A DNA stretch of 64,000 bases, taken from positions 124,001-188,000 of the forward strand of contig NZ_JACHJI010000010.1 in the NCBI RefSeq assembly GCF_014203535.1, written 5' to 3'. Source of the DNA: Streptomyces griseomycini. Its GTDB lineage: Bacteria > Actinomycetota > Actinomycetes > Streptomycetales > Streptomycetaceae. Shown here piece after piece: positions 7,074 to 14,943 of the stretch (its first letter is position 1; each line of letters opens with the position of its first letter). The notes beneath the pieces were generated by a model, which saw only the letters and a program-made list of their open reading frames with translations, searched no databases and had not been told where the DNA came from. Position numbers and translations under genes: made by a program.

Positions 7074-7661
7074 TCAGCGCTCGCGCAGGGCTGCCAGGGT
7101 GGCGTCCAGATCCGTCGCGCGCGGCCGGTTGTGGGGCAGCTTGCCGAGCAGGACCGCCATGCCGCACGTGTCGGTGAGCGCGGAGAAGACCAGACCGGCC
7201 GCGATGCCGGCGGAGAGGAGCTGGAACGTCGGGTGCACGAGCAGGCCGAGCACGAGGCCGAGGAGCACCGCGGTGCCGGCCGTGAGACGGACCTGGCGTT
7301 CCATGCTCCAGCCGGCGCGCGTGTCGCAGGCCGCGGGCCGGTCGAGGGGATGGCCGTCGGCGGCCCAGGCGTTGGTCCCTCCGGTGAGCGTGGCGGCGGG
7401 AACGCCGTGCTCGGCCAGCAGCCCGGCGGCGGTGTCCGAGCGGGCGCCGGAGGCGCACACGACCAGGAGGTCACCGCGCCGGGCGGCGTCGCGCAGTTCG
7501 GGCAGGGCGCGGCGGACGTGGTCGAGGGGGATGTTCAGGGCGCCGGGCAGATGACCGGAGGCGTATTCGCCGGGCGTGCGCACGTCGATGACGGTGAACC
7601 CGGGCAGGCGGGTGCGGGCCTGGTCGACGCCGAGGGCGACGGGGGTGAGGGGGGCGGTCAT
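7074..7661 (-). CDS. rhodanese with C-terminal DUF2892 membrane domain (YgaP-like)
   Basis: The 195-residue protein starts with a rhodanese domain (residues ~8-105): VIDVRTPGEYASGHLPGALNIPL and the active loop CASGARS with Cys ~69, which would carry persulfide sulfur. A DUF2892-type region (~125-175) follows with two hydrophobic segments, so the protein is probably membrane-anchored with the rhodanese in the cytoplasm. The ATG at 7661 lies after AAGGATC. It is transcribed divergently from cstR, and the CstR-type palindrome at 7711 lies between them. Role: sulfur transfer during persulfide stress, inferred from context and from the CstR regulon in other bacteria. Confidence 0.88.
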   Translation of the reverse strand: MTAPLTPVALGVDQARTRLPGFTVIDVRTPGEYASGHLPGALNIPLDHVRRALPELRDAARRGDLLVVCASGARSDTAAGLLAEHGVPAATLTGGTNAWAADGHPLDRPAACDTRAGWSMERQVRLTAGTAVLLGLVLGLLVHPTFQLLSAGIAAGLVFSALTDTCGMAVLLGKLPHNRPRATDLDATLAALRER

Positions 7662-7710
7662 GACTGGTGTGATCCTTACTGGTCGACGCCGTCCCGAATC
7701 GGGACGTACT

Positions 7711-7726
7711 ATACCCCGAGGGGTAT
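7711..7726. promoter_or_regulatory. CstR-type operator in the rhodanese/cstR divergent promoter
   Basis: ATACCCC-GA-GGGGTAT has perfect 7-bp arms. It ends 16 bp before the cstR start and lies about 50 bp before the rhodanese start, so one site can repress both genes. It matches the operators at 10640 and 10675. Confidence 0.85.
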
Positions 7727-7742
7727 TCATCAAGGAGTGGTC

Positions 7743-8030
7743 GTGGAGCTGGAGCTCGAGGGTGCGAGTCTGAAGGCCGTGCTGAACCGGCTGCGCCGGG
7801 CGCAGGGCCAGATCTCCGGAGTGATCCGGATGATCGAGGAGGGACGCGACTGCGAGGAGGTCGTCATGCAGCTCGCCGCCGCCTCCCGTGCGCTGGACCG
7901 GGCCGGGTTCGCGATCATCGCCACGGGACTGCAGCAGTGCGTGGCCGACATCGAGTCCGGCCGCCGGAACGGCGAGGACGCCGAGGAGATGCGCGCCCGG
8001 CTGGAGAAGCTGTTCCTGTCGCTGGCGTGA
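7743..8030 (+). CDS. cstR: CsoR/CstR-family persulfide-sensing repressor
   Basis: The 95-residue all-helical DUF156 protein contains LNRLRRAQGQISGVIRMIEEGRDC. Copper sensors of this family use Cys-His-Cys. Here Cys37 and Cys66 are kept, but the position four residues before the second Cys, His in CsoR, is Gly62 (TGLQQC). A two-Cys site without His is the CstR arrangement that reacts with persulfides. The GTG at 7743 lies 6 nt after AAGGAG (7732-7736); GTG at 7737 would overlap it. The neighbours, all sulfur genes with matching palindromes, support the assignment. Expected to be self-repressing. Confidence 0.9.
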   Translation: MELELEGASLKAVLNRLRRAQGQISGVIRMIEEGRDCEEVVMQLAAASRALDRAGFAIIATGLQQCVADIESGRRNGEDAEEMRARLEKLFLSLA

Positions 8031-8063
8031 GGGCCGGGCGGCGGGGCCGTCCGTCGGTGCTCA

Positions 8064-8810
8064 TCACACCACCGCGTCGATCAGCATGAGCGCGGCCACG
8101 GCCAGCAGCAGCACGCCGAAGACGCGCTGCAGCGCCGCCCCGGAGACCTCGGCGGCCAGGCGCCTGCCGTCCCAGGCGCCGAGGACCGCGGCCCCGGCGA
8201 ACGGCCCGAGGACCGTCCAGTCCAGGGTGTCGATCGTGCCGGTGCGCTGGGTGAGTGCGGCGAGCGCGTTGACGGTGACGACCACCAGGCTGGTGCCCAC
8301 CGCCGCCCGCATCCGCAGACCGAGCACACCCACCAGCGCCGGTACGGCGAGGAAGCCGCCGCCGACGCCGAGGACGCCGGTGACCCCGCCGAGTCCGGCA
8401 CCGGCGGCCGCCGCGCGGACCGGCCGCACCGGGACGTCCTCGTCCGCAGGGCCGGGCCGCCGCAGCATGCGGACCGCGGCCGCCCCCGCCACCAGGGCGA
8501 AGGCGGCCGTGAGGACCGTGCCCGGCAGGCGGACGGCGAGCGCGGCGCCGAGCACCGCCGGGACGACGCCCGCCGCCGCGAACAGCAGTCCGGCGCGCCA
8601 CCGGACGTGGCCGTCGCGGGCGTGCGCGGACAGGGCGGCCGCGGAGGTCACGACGACGATGACCAGGCTCGCGGTGGTGGCCGCGACCGGGGTGAGACCG
8701 AGCAGGTAGATCAGGGCCGGGACGGCCAGGACACCGCCGCCGCCCCCGAGTGCGCCCAGCGTGAGGCCGACGACGGCCCCGGCGGTCAGGGCGAGGATCA
8801 GAGCGCTCAC
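8064..8810 (-). CDS. TauE/SafE-family sulfite/organosulfur exporter
   Basis: This 248-residue hydrophobic protein has about eight membrane segments arranged as two repeats. Each repeat carries a glycine-rich family motif (GALGGGGGVLAVPAL near residue 20, GVLGVGGGFLAVPAL near residue 150). TauE/SafE proteins export sulfite or sulfonates. In CstR regulons the member removes sulfite made by persulfide dioxygenase. Its start overlaps the upstream rhodanese stop by 4 bp, indicating translational coupling. It is the last gene of the three-gene operon starting at 10613 and converges with cstR. Confidence 0.88.
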   Translation of the reverse strand: MSALILALTAGAVVGLTLGALGGGGGVLAVPALIYLLGLTPVAATTASLVIVVVTSAAALSAHARDGHVRWRAGLLFAAAGVVPAVLGAALAVRLPGTVLTAAFALVAGAAAVRMLRRPGPADEDVPVRPVRAAAAGAGLGGVTGVLGVGGGFLAVPALVGVLGLRMRAAVGTSLVVVTVNALAALTQRTGTIDTLDWTVLGPFAGAAVLGAWDGRRLAAEVSGAALQRVFGVLLLAVAALMLIDAVV

Positions 8811-9190
8811 GTGACGGTGCCGCTCCCGCCGGGCCGGCCGACGACCGGGAGTCCGGCCCGCGCCCGGTCCTCCATGCCGCCGATCACGTCGACGGCGTCC
8901 GCGCCACGGACGACGAGCGGTTCGGCGGCGTGCCGGGAGCGGCGGCCCGTGCGGCAGACCACCAGGGGGCGCGCCCGGGCCGTCGGCGGCAGACCGGTTC
9001 CGGCCGCCAGGGCGGACAGGGGCGGGTGGACGGCGCGGGGAGTGTGCCCCGCCTGCCGTTCGTGGCGTTCACGGACGTCGAGCAGCGCGGCGCCGCCGCC
9101 CTCGGCCGCGCCGCGGTGACCGGTGCGCGCCGCGGCCTCCCGCACGCTCACGCGGCCCGGGCCGCCCCGGTTCCGCCGGAAGACGCTCAT
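8807..9190 (-). CDS. single-domain rhodanese
   Basis: The 127-residue rhodanese-fold protein contains ALLDVRERHERQAGHTPRAVH and the active loop CRTGRRS with Cys ~79, which would accept sulfane sulfur. The ~25-residue N-terminal stretch before the domain is basic and may be flexible. Its 3' end overlaps the exporter start by 4 bp, and it begins 55 bp after the cstB-like gene. AGGAGCG lies upstream of the ATG at 9190. It probably shuttles sulfur between the persulfide dioxygenase and downstream acceptors, which is inference from operon context. Confidence 0.85.
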   Translation of the reverse strand: MSVFRRNRGGPGRVSVREAAARTGHRGAAEGGGAALLDVRERHERQAGHTPRAVHPPLSALAAGTGLPPTARARPLVVCRTGRRSRHAAEPLVVRGADAVDVIGGMEDRARAGLPVVGRPGGSGTVT

Positions 9191-9245
9191 GGTGGTGTCC
9201 GCTCCTTTCCTCGGTCGTACGGTGTGCATCGCGTGCCCGGTGCCG

Positions 9246-10613
9246 TCAGACGTTCCGGGCCGTCAGGCCGGCCCGCTCGGCGCCCTCGAAACCGTCGTCC
9301 ACGGCGACGACGTCCCGGCCCGCCGCGTCCAGCAGGGAGGCGGCTACGGCGGCGCGCATGCCGCCCGCGCAGTGCACCCACACCTGGCCGTCGGGGATCT
9401 CGCCGAGACGGCCGTGCAGCGTGTGGACCGGGATGTGGACCGACCCCTCGACGAATCCGCCGGCCCGCTCGGCGTCCCGGCGGACGTCGAGGACGACGAC
9501 GGGCTCGTCCCGGCGCCGGTCGGCGAGGTCGGCGAAGGTGGCGCGCGGGAAGGAGGCCGGGGTCTCGCCCTCGCGCACCCAGCGCGCCGGGCCCCCGGTG
9601 GCCGCGGCGGCGGGGCGGTCGATGCCCACCCGGGCTAGTTCCCGCTGGGCGGCGGCGAGCTGTTCGGCGGAATCGGCGAGCAGGGTGACCGGCTTGCCCC
9701 AGGGGATCAGCCAGGCCAGGTACGTGGCGAGCTTGCCCTCGGCCTCGAAGTTGAGCGAGCCCGCCACATGGCCCTCGGCGAAGGCGACGCGGTTGCGCAG
9801 GTCCACGACCCACTCCCCCGCGGCCAGCCGGCCGGCGATCTCCTCGGCGTCGGCCGCGGCGGGCGGGGTCAGGTCGAGCGGCGCGGGCCCGGCCGCGTTG
9901 AGGGGGCCCATGTGCGTGTAGTAGGCGGGGACGTCGTCGAGTCCGGCCAGCAGGCCGGCGACGAAGGTGTCCACGTCCCGGGTGAGCGCCTCGTTGGACG
10001 CCCGCTCCTTGCCGATGGTGGTGGAGTCTCCCTCCGTCCGGCCGGCGGAGCAGAAGCTGCCGAAGCCGTGGGTGGGGAGCACCGCCGTGCCGTCCGGGAG
10101 TTCGGCGGCCAGCCGGTGGGCCGAGGCGTGCTGCGCGCGGGCGAGCGTCTCGGTCAGGCGCGGCTCGACGAGGTCGGGGCGGCCGACCGTGCCGATCAGC
10201 AGGGATCCGCCGGTGAACGCCGCGACCGCCTCGTCCCGCTCCCGCAGGACGTACGAGGTGTGGTGGGGCGTGTGCCCGGGTGTCGCGAGGGCGTGCAGGG
10301 TCAGGCCGGCCCCGGGGTCGACGGTCACCTCGTCACCGTCGCGCACCGGGGTGCGGGCGCAGGAGACGCGGGCGTCGGCGGGGACCAGGTAGGCGGCGCC
10401 CGTGAGGCGGGCGAGTTCCAGGCCGCCGGTGACGTAGTCGTTGTGGACGTGGGTCTCGACGACGTGGCTGATCCGTACGCCCCTCCGGGCCGCCGCGGCG
10501 ATCACCCGGTCGACGTCGCGCGGCGGGTCGACGGCCACGGCCGCCTGCTCACCGCCGGCGAGATAGCTGCGGTTGCCGAGCCCCGGCACCTCGATCGTGT
10601 CGACGAAGAACAC
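9246..10613 (-). CDS. cstB: CstB-like persulfide dioxygenase/rhodanese fusion
   Basis: The 455-residue multidomain enzyme starts with a metallo-beta-lactamase domain (~1-240) containing ETHVHNDYVTGG (His55, His57, Asp59) and TPGHTPHHTSYV, the mononuclear iron site of ETHE1-type persulfide dioxygenases. Two rhodanese domains follow. The middle one (~255-345) has no catalytic Cys (TLLADSAEQ at the loop), and the C-terminal one has CAGGMRAAV with Cys415. This matches the CstB layout that oxidises persulfide and releases thiosulfate or sulfite. It is the first gene of an operon with a rhodanese and the TauE/SafE exporter. Two CstR-type operators lie 27-75 bp upstream. Confidence 0.9.
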   Translation of the reverse strand: MFFVDTIEVPGLGNRSYLAGGEQAAVAVDPPRDVDRVIAAAARRGVRISHVVETHVHNDYVTGGLELARLTGAAYLVPADARVSCARTPVRDGDEVTVDPGAGLTLHALATPGHTPHHTSYVLRERDEAVAAFTGGSLLIGTVGRPDLVEPRLTETLARAQHASAHRLAAELPDGTAVLPTHGFGSFCSAGRTEGDSTTIGKERASNEALTRDVDTFVAGLLAGLDDVPAYYTHMGPLNAAGPAPLDLTPPAAADAEEIAGRLAAGEWVVDLRNRVAFAEGHVAGSLNFEAEGKLATYLAWLIPWGKPVTLLADSAEQLAAAQRELARVGIDRPAAAATGGPARWVREGETPASFPRATFADLADRRRDEPVVVLDVRRDAERAGGFVEGSVHIPVHTLHGRLGEIPDGQVWVHCAGGMRAAVAASLLDAAGRDVVAVDDGFEGAERAGLTARNV

Positions 10614-10639
10614 CTCGTGCTCCCTTCCAAGCGGATTTT

Positions 10640-10653
10640 TACCCCCGGGGGTA
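10640..10653. promoter_or_regulatory. CstR-type operator, proximal
   Basis: TACCCCCGGGGGTA is a perfect palindrome 27 bp upstream of the cstB start. It would block the cstB promoter or early elongation. Confidence 0.85.
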
Positions 10654-10674
10654 TGTCTTCGACGGTAACACGAG

Positions 10675-10688
10675 TACCCCCGGGGGTA
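10675..10688. promoter_or_regulatory. CstR-type operator, distal
   Basis: A second identical TACCCCCGGGGGTA lies 35 bp centre-to-centre from the first. The AATATA next to it and TTACCG between the sites make this the likely promoter region of the cstB operon. Confidence 0.85.
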
Positions 10689-10770
10689 TATTCCAGGGGC
10701 GGGTGCGCCCGGCCGCGCCGCACGGGTGCCTCGCGAGCGGCGGACGACCCGTCCTCGCCCCGGACACGCG

Positions 10771-10812
10771 GACGGCCCCGGCGTCCCCCTCTCGGGGTCC
10801 GCCGGGGCCGTC
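10771..10812. terminator. terminator of the branched-chain amino acid transporter operon
   Basis: Perfect 13-bp stem GACGGCCCCGGCG/CGCCGGGGCCGTC with a smaller CCCC/GGGG hairpin inside the loop, 17 bp past the livK stop on the minus strand. Confidence 0.8.
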
Positions 10813-10828
10813 CGGTCGTGCCGCGCGC

Positions 10829-12115
10829 CTAACGCGAGGACAGGTACTCCTCGACACCCGGGGCCGTGCGCGCCTCCTCCGCGTTCACCACGCCGCCGAC
10901 CGCCTTCGCGTCGGGCTTGAGCACATACGTCTCGACGCTCGCCGGACGGTCGACGTCGGAGAAGTCCTGCGCGGTGCCGAGACCGGTGTCGGCGTTCTTC
11001 TGGGAGCGGTGCGCCTTGACGACGTCCTCACGGGTGAGGCCGCCCGCCTCGCAGGCCTTCTTCAGGTCGGCGCCCATGAGCTGCGCGGCGTTGTACCCGG
11101 ACAGCACCCCGGAGTCGACCGGCGAGTCCGGGTACTTCTTCCGGTACGCCGCCACCATGGCCTTGACGCCGGGCAGGTCGGAGCTGACCGCGGGCGCGGC
11201 GCTCACCACGTTCAGCATGGCCGCCAGGGCCGGCGCGGCGGGGGTCTTCATCAGCTGGGGCGCGAAGCCGGGTGCGCTGCTGACGACCGGGACGCGCAGG
11301 CCGCGGGAGGCCGCGACGCCGACCAGGGAGGCCGTCTGCGCGGGACCGGCGCTGATCAGGACGGCCTTCACGCCCTCCTTGCGCAGGGCCGAGACCTGCG
11401 CGGACAGGTCGGTGTCCGTCGCCTTGATCTTCTGGCCGACCACCTTCAGGCCGGCCTTCTCCGCCGCCCAGGTGGACCCCTCCAGCGCGTTGGCGCCGTA
11501 GTCGCCCTCGAAGTAGACGTGGCCGATCGTGTCGCCCTTCTCCAGTCCCTTGGTACGGGTGAGGAAGTCGACCCCGGCGATCATGTCGACGTCGTACGTG
11601 GTCCCCAGCACCTGGATGGCGTCCTTGCCGAGCAGGGACGCGGCCCAGGCCTGCGGGAAGGTGAGCACCCCGTCGCGTTCGATGTCGTCGAGCAGGGCCG
11701 CGACCACCGGGGAGCCGATGACCTGCGGCAGGGCGACGACGTCCGGGGAGATGTCGGCGTAGGCGGTGACCGCCTTCTGCACGTCGTAGCCGTGGTCCTT
11801 GACGACGATCTCGACCTTGCGGTCGCAGATGCCCCCCTTGGCGTTGGTCTCGTCGGCCCACATCTGCTGGGCCTGCACGATGGACTTGCCGAGGGTCGCG
11901 TAGGGGCCGGTGAGGTCGGTGAGGGCACCCAGCTTGATGGTCTCGGCGCTGACGCCGGGGCCGGTGCGCACGCCGTCGGCGGCGTCGCCGTTCTCGTCGC
12001 CGCCCTCGGCCTTGGAGCTGCATCCGGAGACCGCGAGCAGCAGGGCGAGGGCGCCGGCGAGGACGGACCCGGTGGTGCGGCGCCGGTTGCGGTGCCTGTG
12101 GGGCGTGGTGTTCAC
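10829..12115 (-). CDS. livK: branched-chain amino acid-type ABC transporter substrate-binding lipoprotein
   Basis: The 428-residue lipoprotein has a basic signal peptide and lipobox LAVSGC (Cys32). It is followed by a type I periplasmic binding fold beginning IKLGALTDLTGPYATLGKSIVQ and including GGICDRKVEIVVKDHGYD. It binds the transported ligand outside the membrane. The ligand may be an amino acid or another small amide; family members vary, so this is not proven. The GTG start at 12115 follows AAGGAG and overlaps the livM stop as GTGA. It is the last of five coupled genes, ahead of a strong terminator. Confidence 0.9.
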   Translation of the reverse strand: MNTTPHRHRNRRRTTGSVLAGALALLLAVSGCSSKAEGGDENGDAADGVRTGPGVSAETIKLGALTDLTGPYATLGKSIVQAQQMWADETNAKGGICDRKVEIVVKDHGYDVQKAVTAYADISPDVVALPQVIGSPVVAALLDDIERDGVLTFPQAWAASLLGKDAIQVLGTTYDVDMIAGVDFLTRTKGLEKGDTIGHVYFEGDYGANALEGSTWAAEKAGLKVVGQKIKATDTDLSAQVSALRKEGVKAVLISAGPAQTASLVGVAASRGLRVPVVSSAPGFAPQLMKTPAAPALAAMLNVVSAAPAVSSDLPGVKAMVAAYRKKYPDSPVDSGVLSGYNAAQLMGADLKKACEAGGLTREDVVKAHRSQKNADTGLGTAQDFSDVDRPASVETYVLKPDAKAVGGVVNAEEARTAPGVEEYLSSR

Positions 12116-13254
12116 GGGGTGTGCTCCTTGGGTCGTGCGGCTGCGGCCGGTTGCGGGGGCGGGGGGACGGGGTCCGTGGCAGGGGTACGGGGGCGGCGGC
12201 GCCGCAGGTGTTCGCGGACCCGGCGGGCCAGGCCGTGCAGGCCGTCGGGCGCGTACAGCAGGACGAGGACGATCGCGGCGCCGTAGAGGTAGCGGGCGGC
12301 CTCGGTGGGGCCCACGGCGCCCTCGGTGGAACCGGGGGCGGCCACCAGCGGGAGCTGGTCGGCGTAGCGGGTCATCAGCAGCGGCAGCGCGGTGACGAAG
12401 ACGGCGCCGGCGGTGGCTCCGGCGACCGAGCCGAGGCCGCCGATGACGATCATGGCGAGGTAGTCGATGGACAGGGCGAGCGAGAAGTAGTCGGGGACGA
12501 CCCGGCGGAAGGCGAGCGCGAGGAGCACTCCCGCCAGGCCCGCGTACATGGAGGACACCACGAAGGCCGCCGAGCGGTGGCGGGCGACGTCGACGCCCAT
12601 CACCGCGGCCGCGGTCTCGCTGTCGCGCAGGGCGGCCAGCGCGCGGCCCGGGCGTCCGCGCAGCAGGCCGCCGGCGGTGAACCAGGTGAACGCGAACAGG
12701 GCCAGGCCCAGGAACCACAGCCGTTCCTCGGCGCCGAACGGGACGCCGAGCACGACGAGTTCGGGGTCGGAGGCCGCGAAGGCGAACCCGCCGAGCTCCA
12801 GCGGGGGCACGGAGCGGCCGTTGAAGCCGCCGGTGACGGAGTCCGCGGTCAGCAGCACGTGGTGGCCGAGGAAGACCAGCGCGAGGGTGGCGATGCCCAG
12901 GTAGATGCCCTTCACCCGGCCGGCGACGGGGCTGAACAGCCCGCCCGCCGCTCCGGCGAGCAGCACGGCGAGGACGGCGGCGATGACCGGGGGCAGTCCG
13001 GGGCCGGGCTCGCCGGCGAGGTAGGCGTAGCCGTAGGCGCCGACGGCGAGGAAGAAGGCGTGGCCGAGGGAGAGTTGTCCCGCGGTGCCGCTGAGCAGGG
13101 ACAGCCCGACGGCGCCGATGGCCGCGGCCATGGAGAACAGGCCGATCCGCAGCCAGAAGGCGTCCAGGTAGAAGGGCGGCAGGCACAGGGCGACGGCGAG
13201 CAGGAGGATCCTCGCGGGGCGGCGCGTCAGGGCGCCGGGGAGACGGTCAGACAC
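12112..13254 (-). CDS. livM: branched-chain amino acid ABC transporter permease, LivM type
   Basis: The 380-residue integral membrane permease has about ten hydrophobic segments. The LivM signatures SLLSGTAGQLSLGHAFFLAVG (~50-70) and MIVIGGLGSVAGATAGAV (~285-305) contact the ATPases. A charged, proline-rich cytoplasmic tail ends the protein. The start at 13254 lies inside the end of livH (8-bp overlap) and the stop overlaps livK, so translation is coupled across the operon. It forms the membrane pore with LivH. Confidence 0.9.
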   Translation of the reverse strand: MSDRLPGALTRRPARILLLAVALCLPPFYLDAFWLRIGLFSMAAAIGAVGLSLLSGTAGQLSLGHAFFLAVGAYGYAYLAGEPGPGLPPVIAAVLAVLLAGAAGGLFSPVAGRVKGIYLGIATLALVFLGHHVLLTADSVTGGFNGRSVPPLELGGFAFAASDPELVVLGVPFGAEERLWFLGLALFAFTWFTAGGLLRGRPGRALAALRDSETAAAVMGVDVARHRSAAFVVSSMYAGLAGVLLALAFRRVVPDYFSLALSIDYLAMIVIGGLGSVAGATAGAVFVTALPLLMTRYADQLPLVAAPGSTEGAVGPTEAARYLYGAAIVLVLLYAPDGLHGLARRVREHLRRRRPRTPATDPVPPPPQPAAAARPKEHTP

Positions 13255-14143
13255 GGGCCGCTCCCTTCCCGCCGAACAGCCCGGTGGGCCGTACCAGGAG
13301 CACCAGCAGCATCACGGCGTACGGGGCGACGTCGCCGAAGCCCTCGCCGAGTACGTGCAGTTCGGACTGGTAGCCGACGACGAGCGCCTCGGTCAGGCCG
13401 ATGAGCAGACTGCCCGCGAGGGCGCCGACCGGGGAGGCCAGTCCGCCGAGGATCGCCGCCGGGAAGGCGTGCAGCGCGATCTGTCCGGTGGTGCGCTCCA
13501 GGCCCGGCGCCGGGAACGAGGCGAGGAACACCGCCGCCAGCGCGGCGAGCGCACCGGCCAGGGCCCAGCCGCCCGCGCGCACCCGGCCGAGGCGCACGCC
13601 CATGAGGGCCGCCGCCTCCAGGTCCTCGGCGGCAGCCCGCAGGGACAGTCCCCAGGAGGTGAACCGGAACAGCGCGAACACCGTGCCGATGACCACGGTG
13701 GACACCACGATCGCGGCGAGCCTGCTGTCGGCGACGGTCACCGGCCCCAGCTCGGTCACCGCGTCGCCCCACGGGTCGCCCAGCGGCAGCAGGTCGCCGC
13801 CGATGCGCCGGGCCAGGTCGGTGAAGAGCAGGATGTCGATGCCGATGGTGACGATGGTCTGGATGTGGGCGGACTGCTCGTCCAGCCCTCCTCGTTGCAG
13901 CAGGAAGCGGTCGAGGGCGCCCGCGAGCGCGGCCGTGGCCAGGACGGCCAGCGCCAGGGCGCCGGCGAAGCCGAGGTCGTCGTGCAGGACCGCGATCAGG
14001 TAGCCGCCGAACAGGAGCAGGGAGCCGTGGGCGAAGTTGAGGACGCCGGAGGCCTTGAACATGACGACGAAGCCGAGGGCGACCAGTGCGTAGACCGCGC
14101 CGAGCGCGAGGCCGTTGAGGACGTTGTCCAGGAAGCCGGTCAC
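13247..14143 (-). CDS. livH: branched-chain amino acid ABC transporter permease, LivH type
   Basis: The 298-residue permease has about eight membrane segments. LivH motifs are NGLALGAVYALVALGFVVMF near the start, NFAHGSLLLFGGY (~37) and the ATPase-coupling stretch PAAILGGLASPVGALAGSLL (~228). It pairs with LivM to form the channel. Start and stop overlap livG and livM (4 and 8 bp). No unusual features. Confidence 0.9.
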   Translation of the reverse strand: MTGFLDNVLNGLALGAVYALVALGFVVMFKASGVLNFAHGSLLLFGGYLIAVLHDDLGFAGALALAVLATAALAGALDRFLLQRGGLDEQSAHIQTIVTIGIDILLFTDLARRIGGDLLPLGDPWGDAVTELGPVTVADSRLAAIVVSTVVIGTVFALFRFTSWGLSLRAAAEDLEAAALMGVRLGRVRAGGWALAGALAALAAVFLASFPAPGLERTTGQIALHAFPAAILGGLASPVGALAGSLLIGLTEALVVGYQSELHVLGEGFGDVAPYAVMLLVLLVRPTGLFGGKGAARV

Positions 14144-14943
14144 GCCGCCTCCTCCTCCTGTGTTCCGGTGCCGAGGTAGGCGCGCAGCACCTCGGGGTCC
14201 TGGCGGACCTCGTCGGGTGTGCCGTGGGCGATGGTCCGGCCGAAGTCGAGGACGGTGACGTCGTCGGCGAGGCGCATGACCAGGCCCATGTCGTGCTCCA
14301 CGAGCACGATGGTCAGGCCGAGTTCGGCGCGCAGCTCGCGTACGACGTCGGCGGTGCGGGCGCGTTCCGCTGCGTTCATGCCGGCGACCGGTTCGTCGAG
14401 GAGCAGCACGCGCGGCTCCAGGCAGAGGGCGCGGGCGAGTTCCACCCGTTTGCGGTCGCCGTAGGAGAGCAGTCCGACGGGGCTGTCGAAGTGGTGGCCG
14501 AGGCCGGTGAGTTCGGCGATCTCACGGGCGCGGGCGAGGTGCGCGCGCTGTTCGCGCACGGCGCTCGGCAGGCGCAGCGCGCTGGCGGCGTAGCCGGCGC
14601 GGGACTTCGCGTGGCGGCCGAGCATCAGGTTGTCGGCGACCGTGCCCTGGGTGGTGACGATGTTCTGGAAGGTGCGGGCCACGCCGAGCGCGGCGATGCG
14701 GTGCGGGGCGAGCCGGGTCAGCTCGGTGTCGCCGAGCGTCACCGTGCCGGCGTCCGGGCGGCACAGGCCGGACAGCACGTTGAAGCAGGTCGACTTGCCG
14801 GCGCCGTTGGGTCCGATCAGCGCGTGCAGCGAGCCGGGGGCGGCGGTGAAGGAGACGCCGTCGAGGGCGGTGAGGCCGGCGAAGCGCACGGTGACGTCCC
14901 GTACGTCGAGCGCGGGCGGTGCGACGGGGGTGCGGTCGTTCAC
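14140..14943 (-). CDS. livG: branched-chain amino acid ABC transporter ATPase, LivG type
   Basis: The 267-residue ABC ATPase has Walker A GPNGAGKST (~44), a signature region LSYGDRKRVELARAL and Walker B VLLLDEPVAGM, followed by the switch His in LVEHDMGLV. LivG-specific ARTFQNIVT lies near residue 90. It energises transport with LivF at the cytoplasmic face of LivH/LivM. It starts within the end of livF (4-bp overlap). Confidence 0.92.
   Translation of the reverse strand: MNDRTPVAPPALDVRDVTVRFAGLTALDGVSFTAAPGSLHALIGPNGAGKSTCFNVLSGLCRPDAGTVTLGDTELTRLAPHRIAALGVARTFQNIVTTQGTVADNLMLGRHAKSRAGYAASALRLPSAVREQRAHLARAREIAELTGLGHHFDSPVGLLSYGDRKRVELARALCLEPRVLLLDEPVAGMNAAERARTADVVRELRAELGLTIVLVEHDMGLVMRLADDVTVLDFGRTIAHGTPDEVRQDPEVLRAYLGTGTQEEEAA

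Noticed and set aside
7743..8030. Copper-sensing CsoR
   Set aside because: The His ligand of the Cys-His-Cys copper site is Gly62, and every neighbour handles reactive sulfur, so CstR fits better.
10829..13186. 785-residue minus-strand ORF covering livK and part of livM
   Set aside because: The livM part is out of frame; livK starts at 12115 with a ribosome binding site and lipobox.
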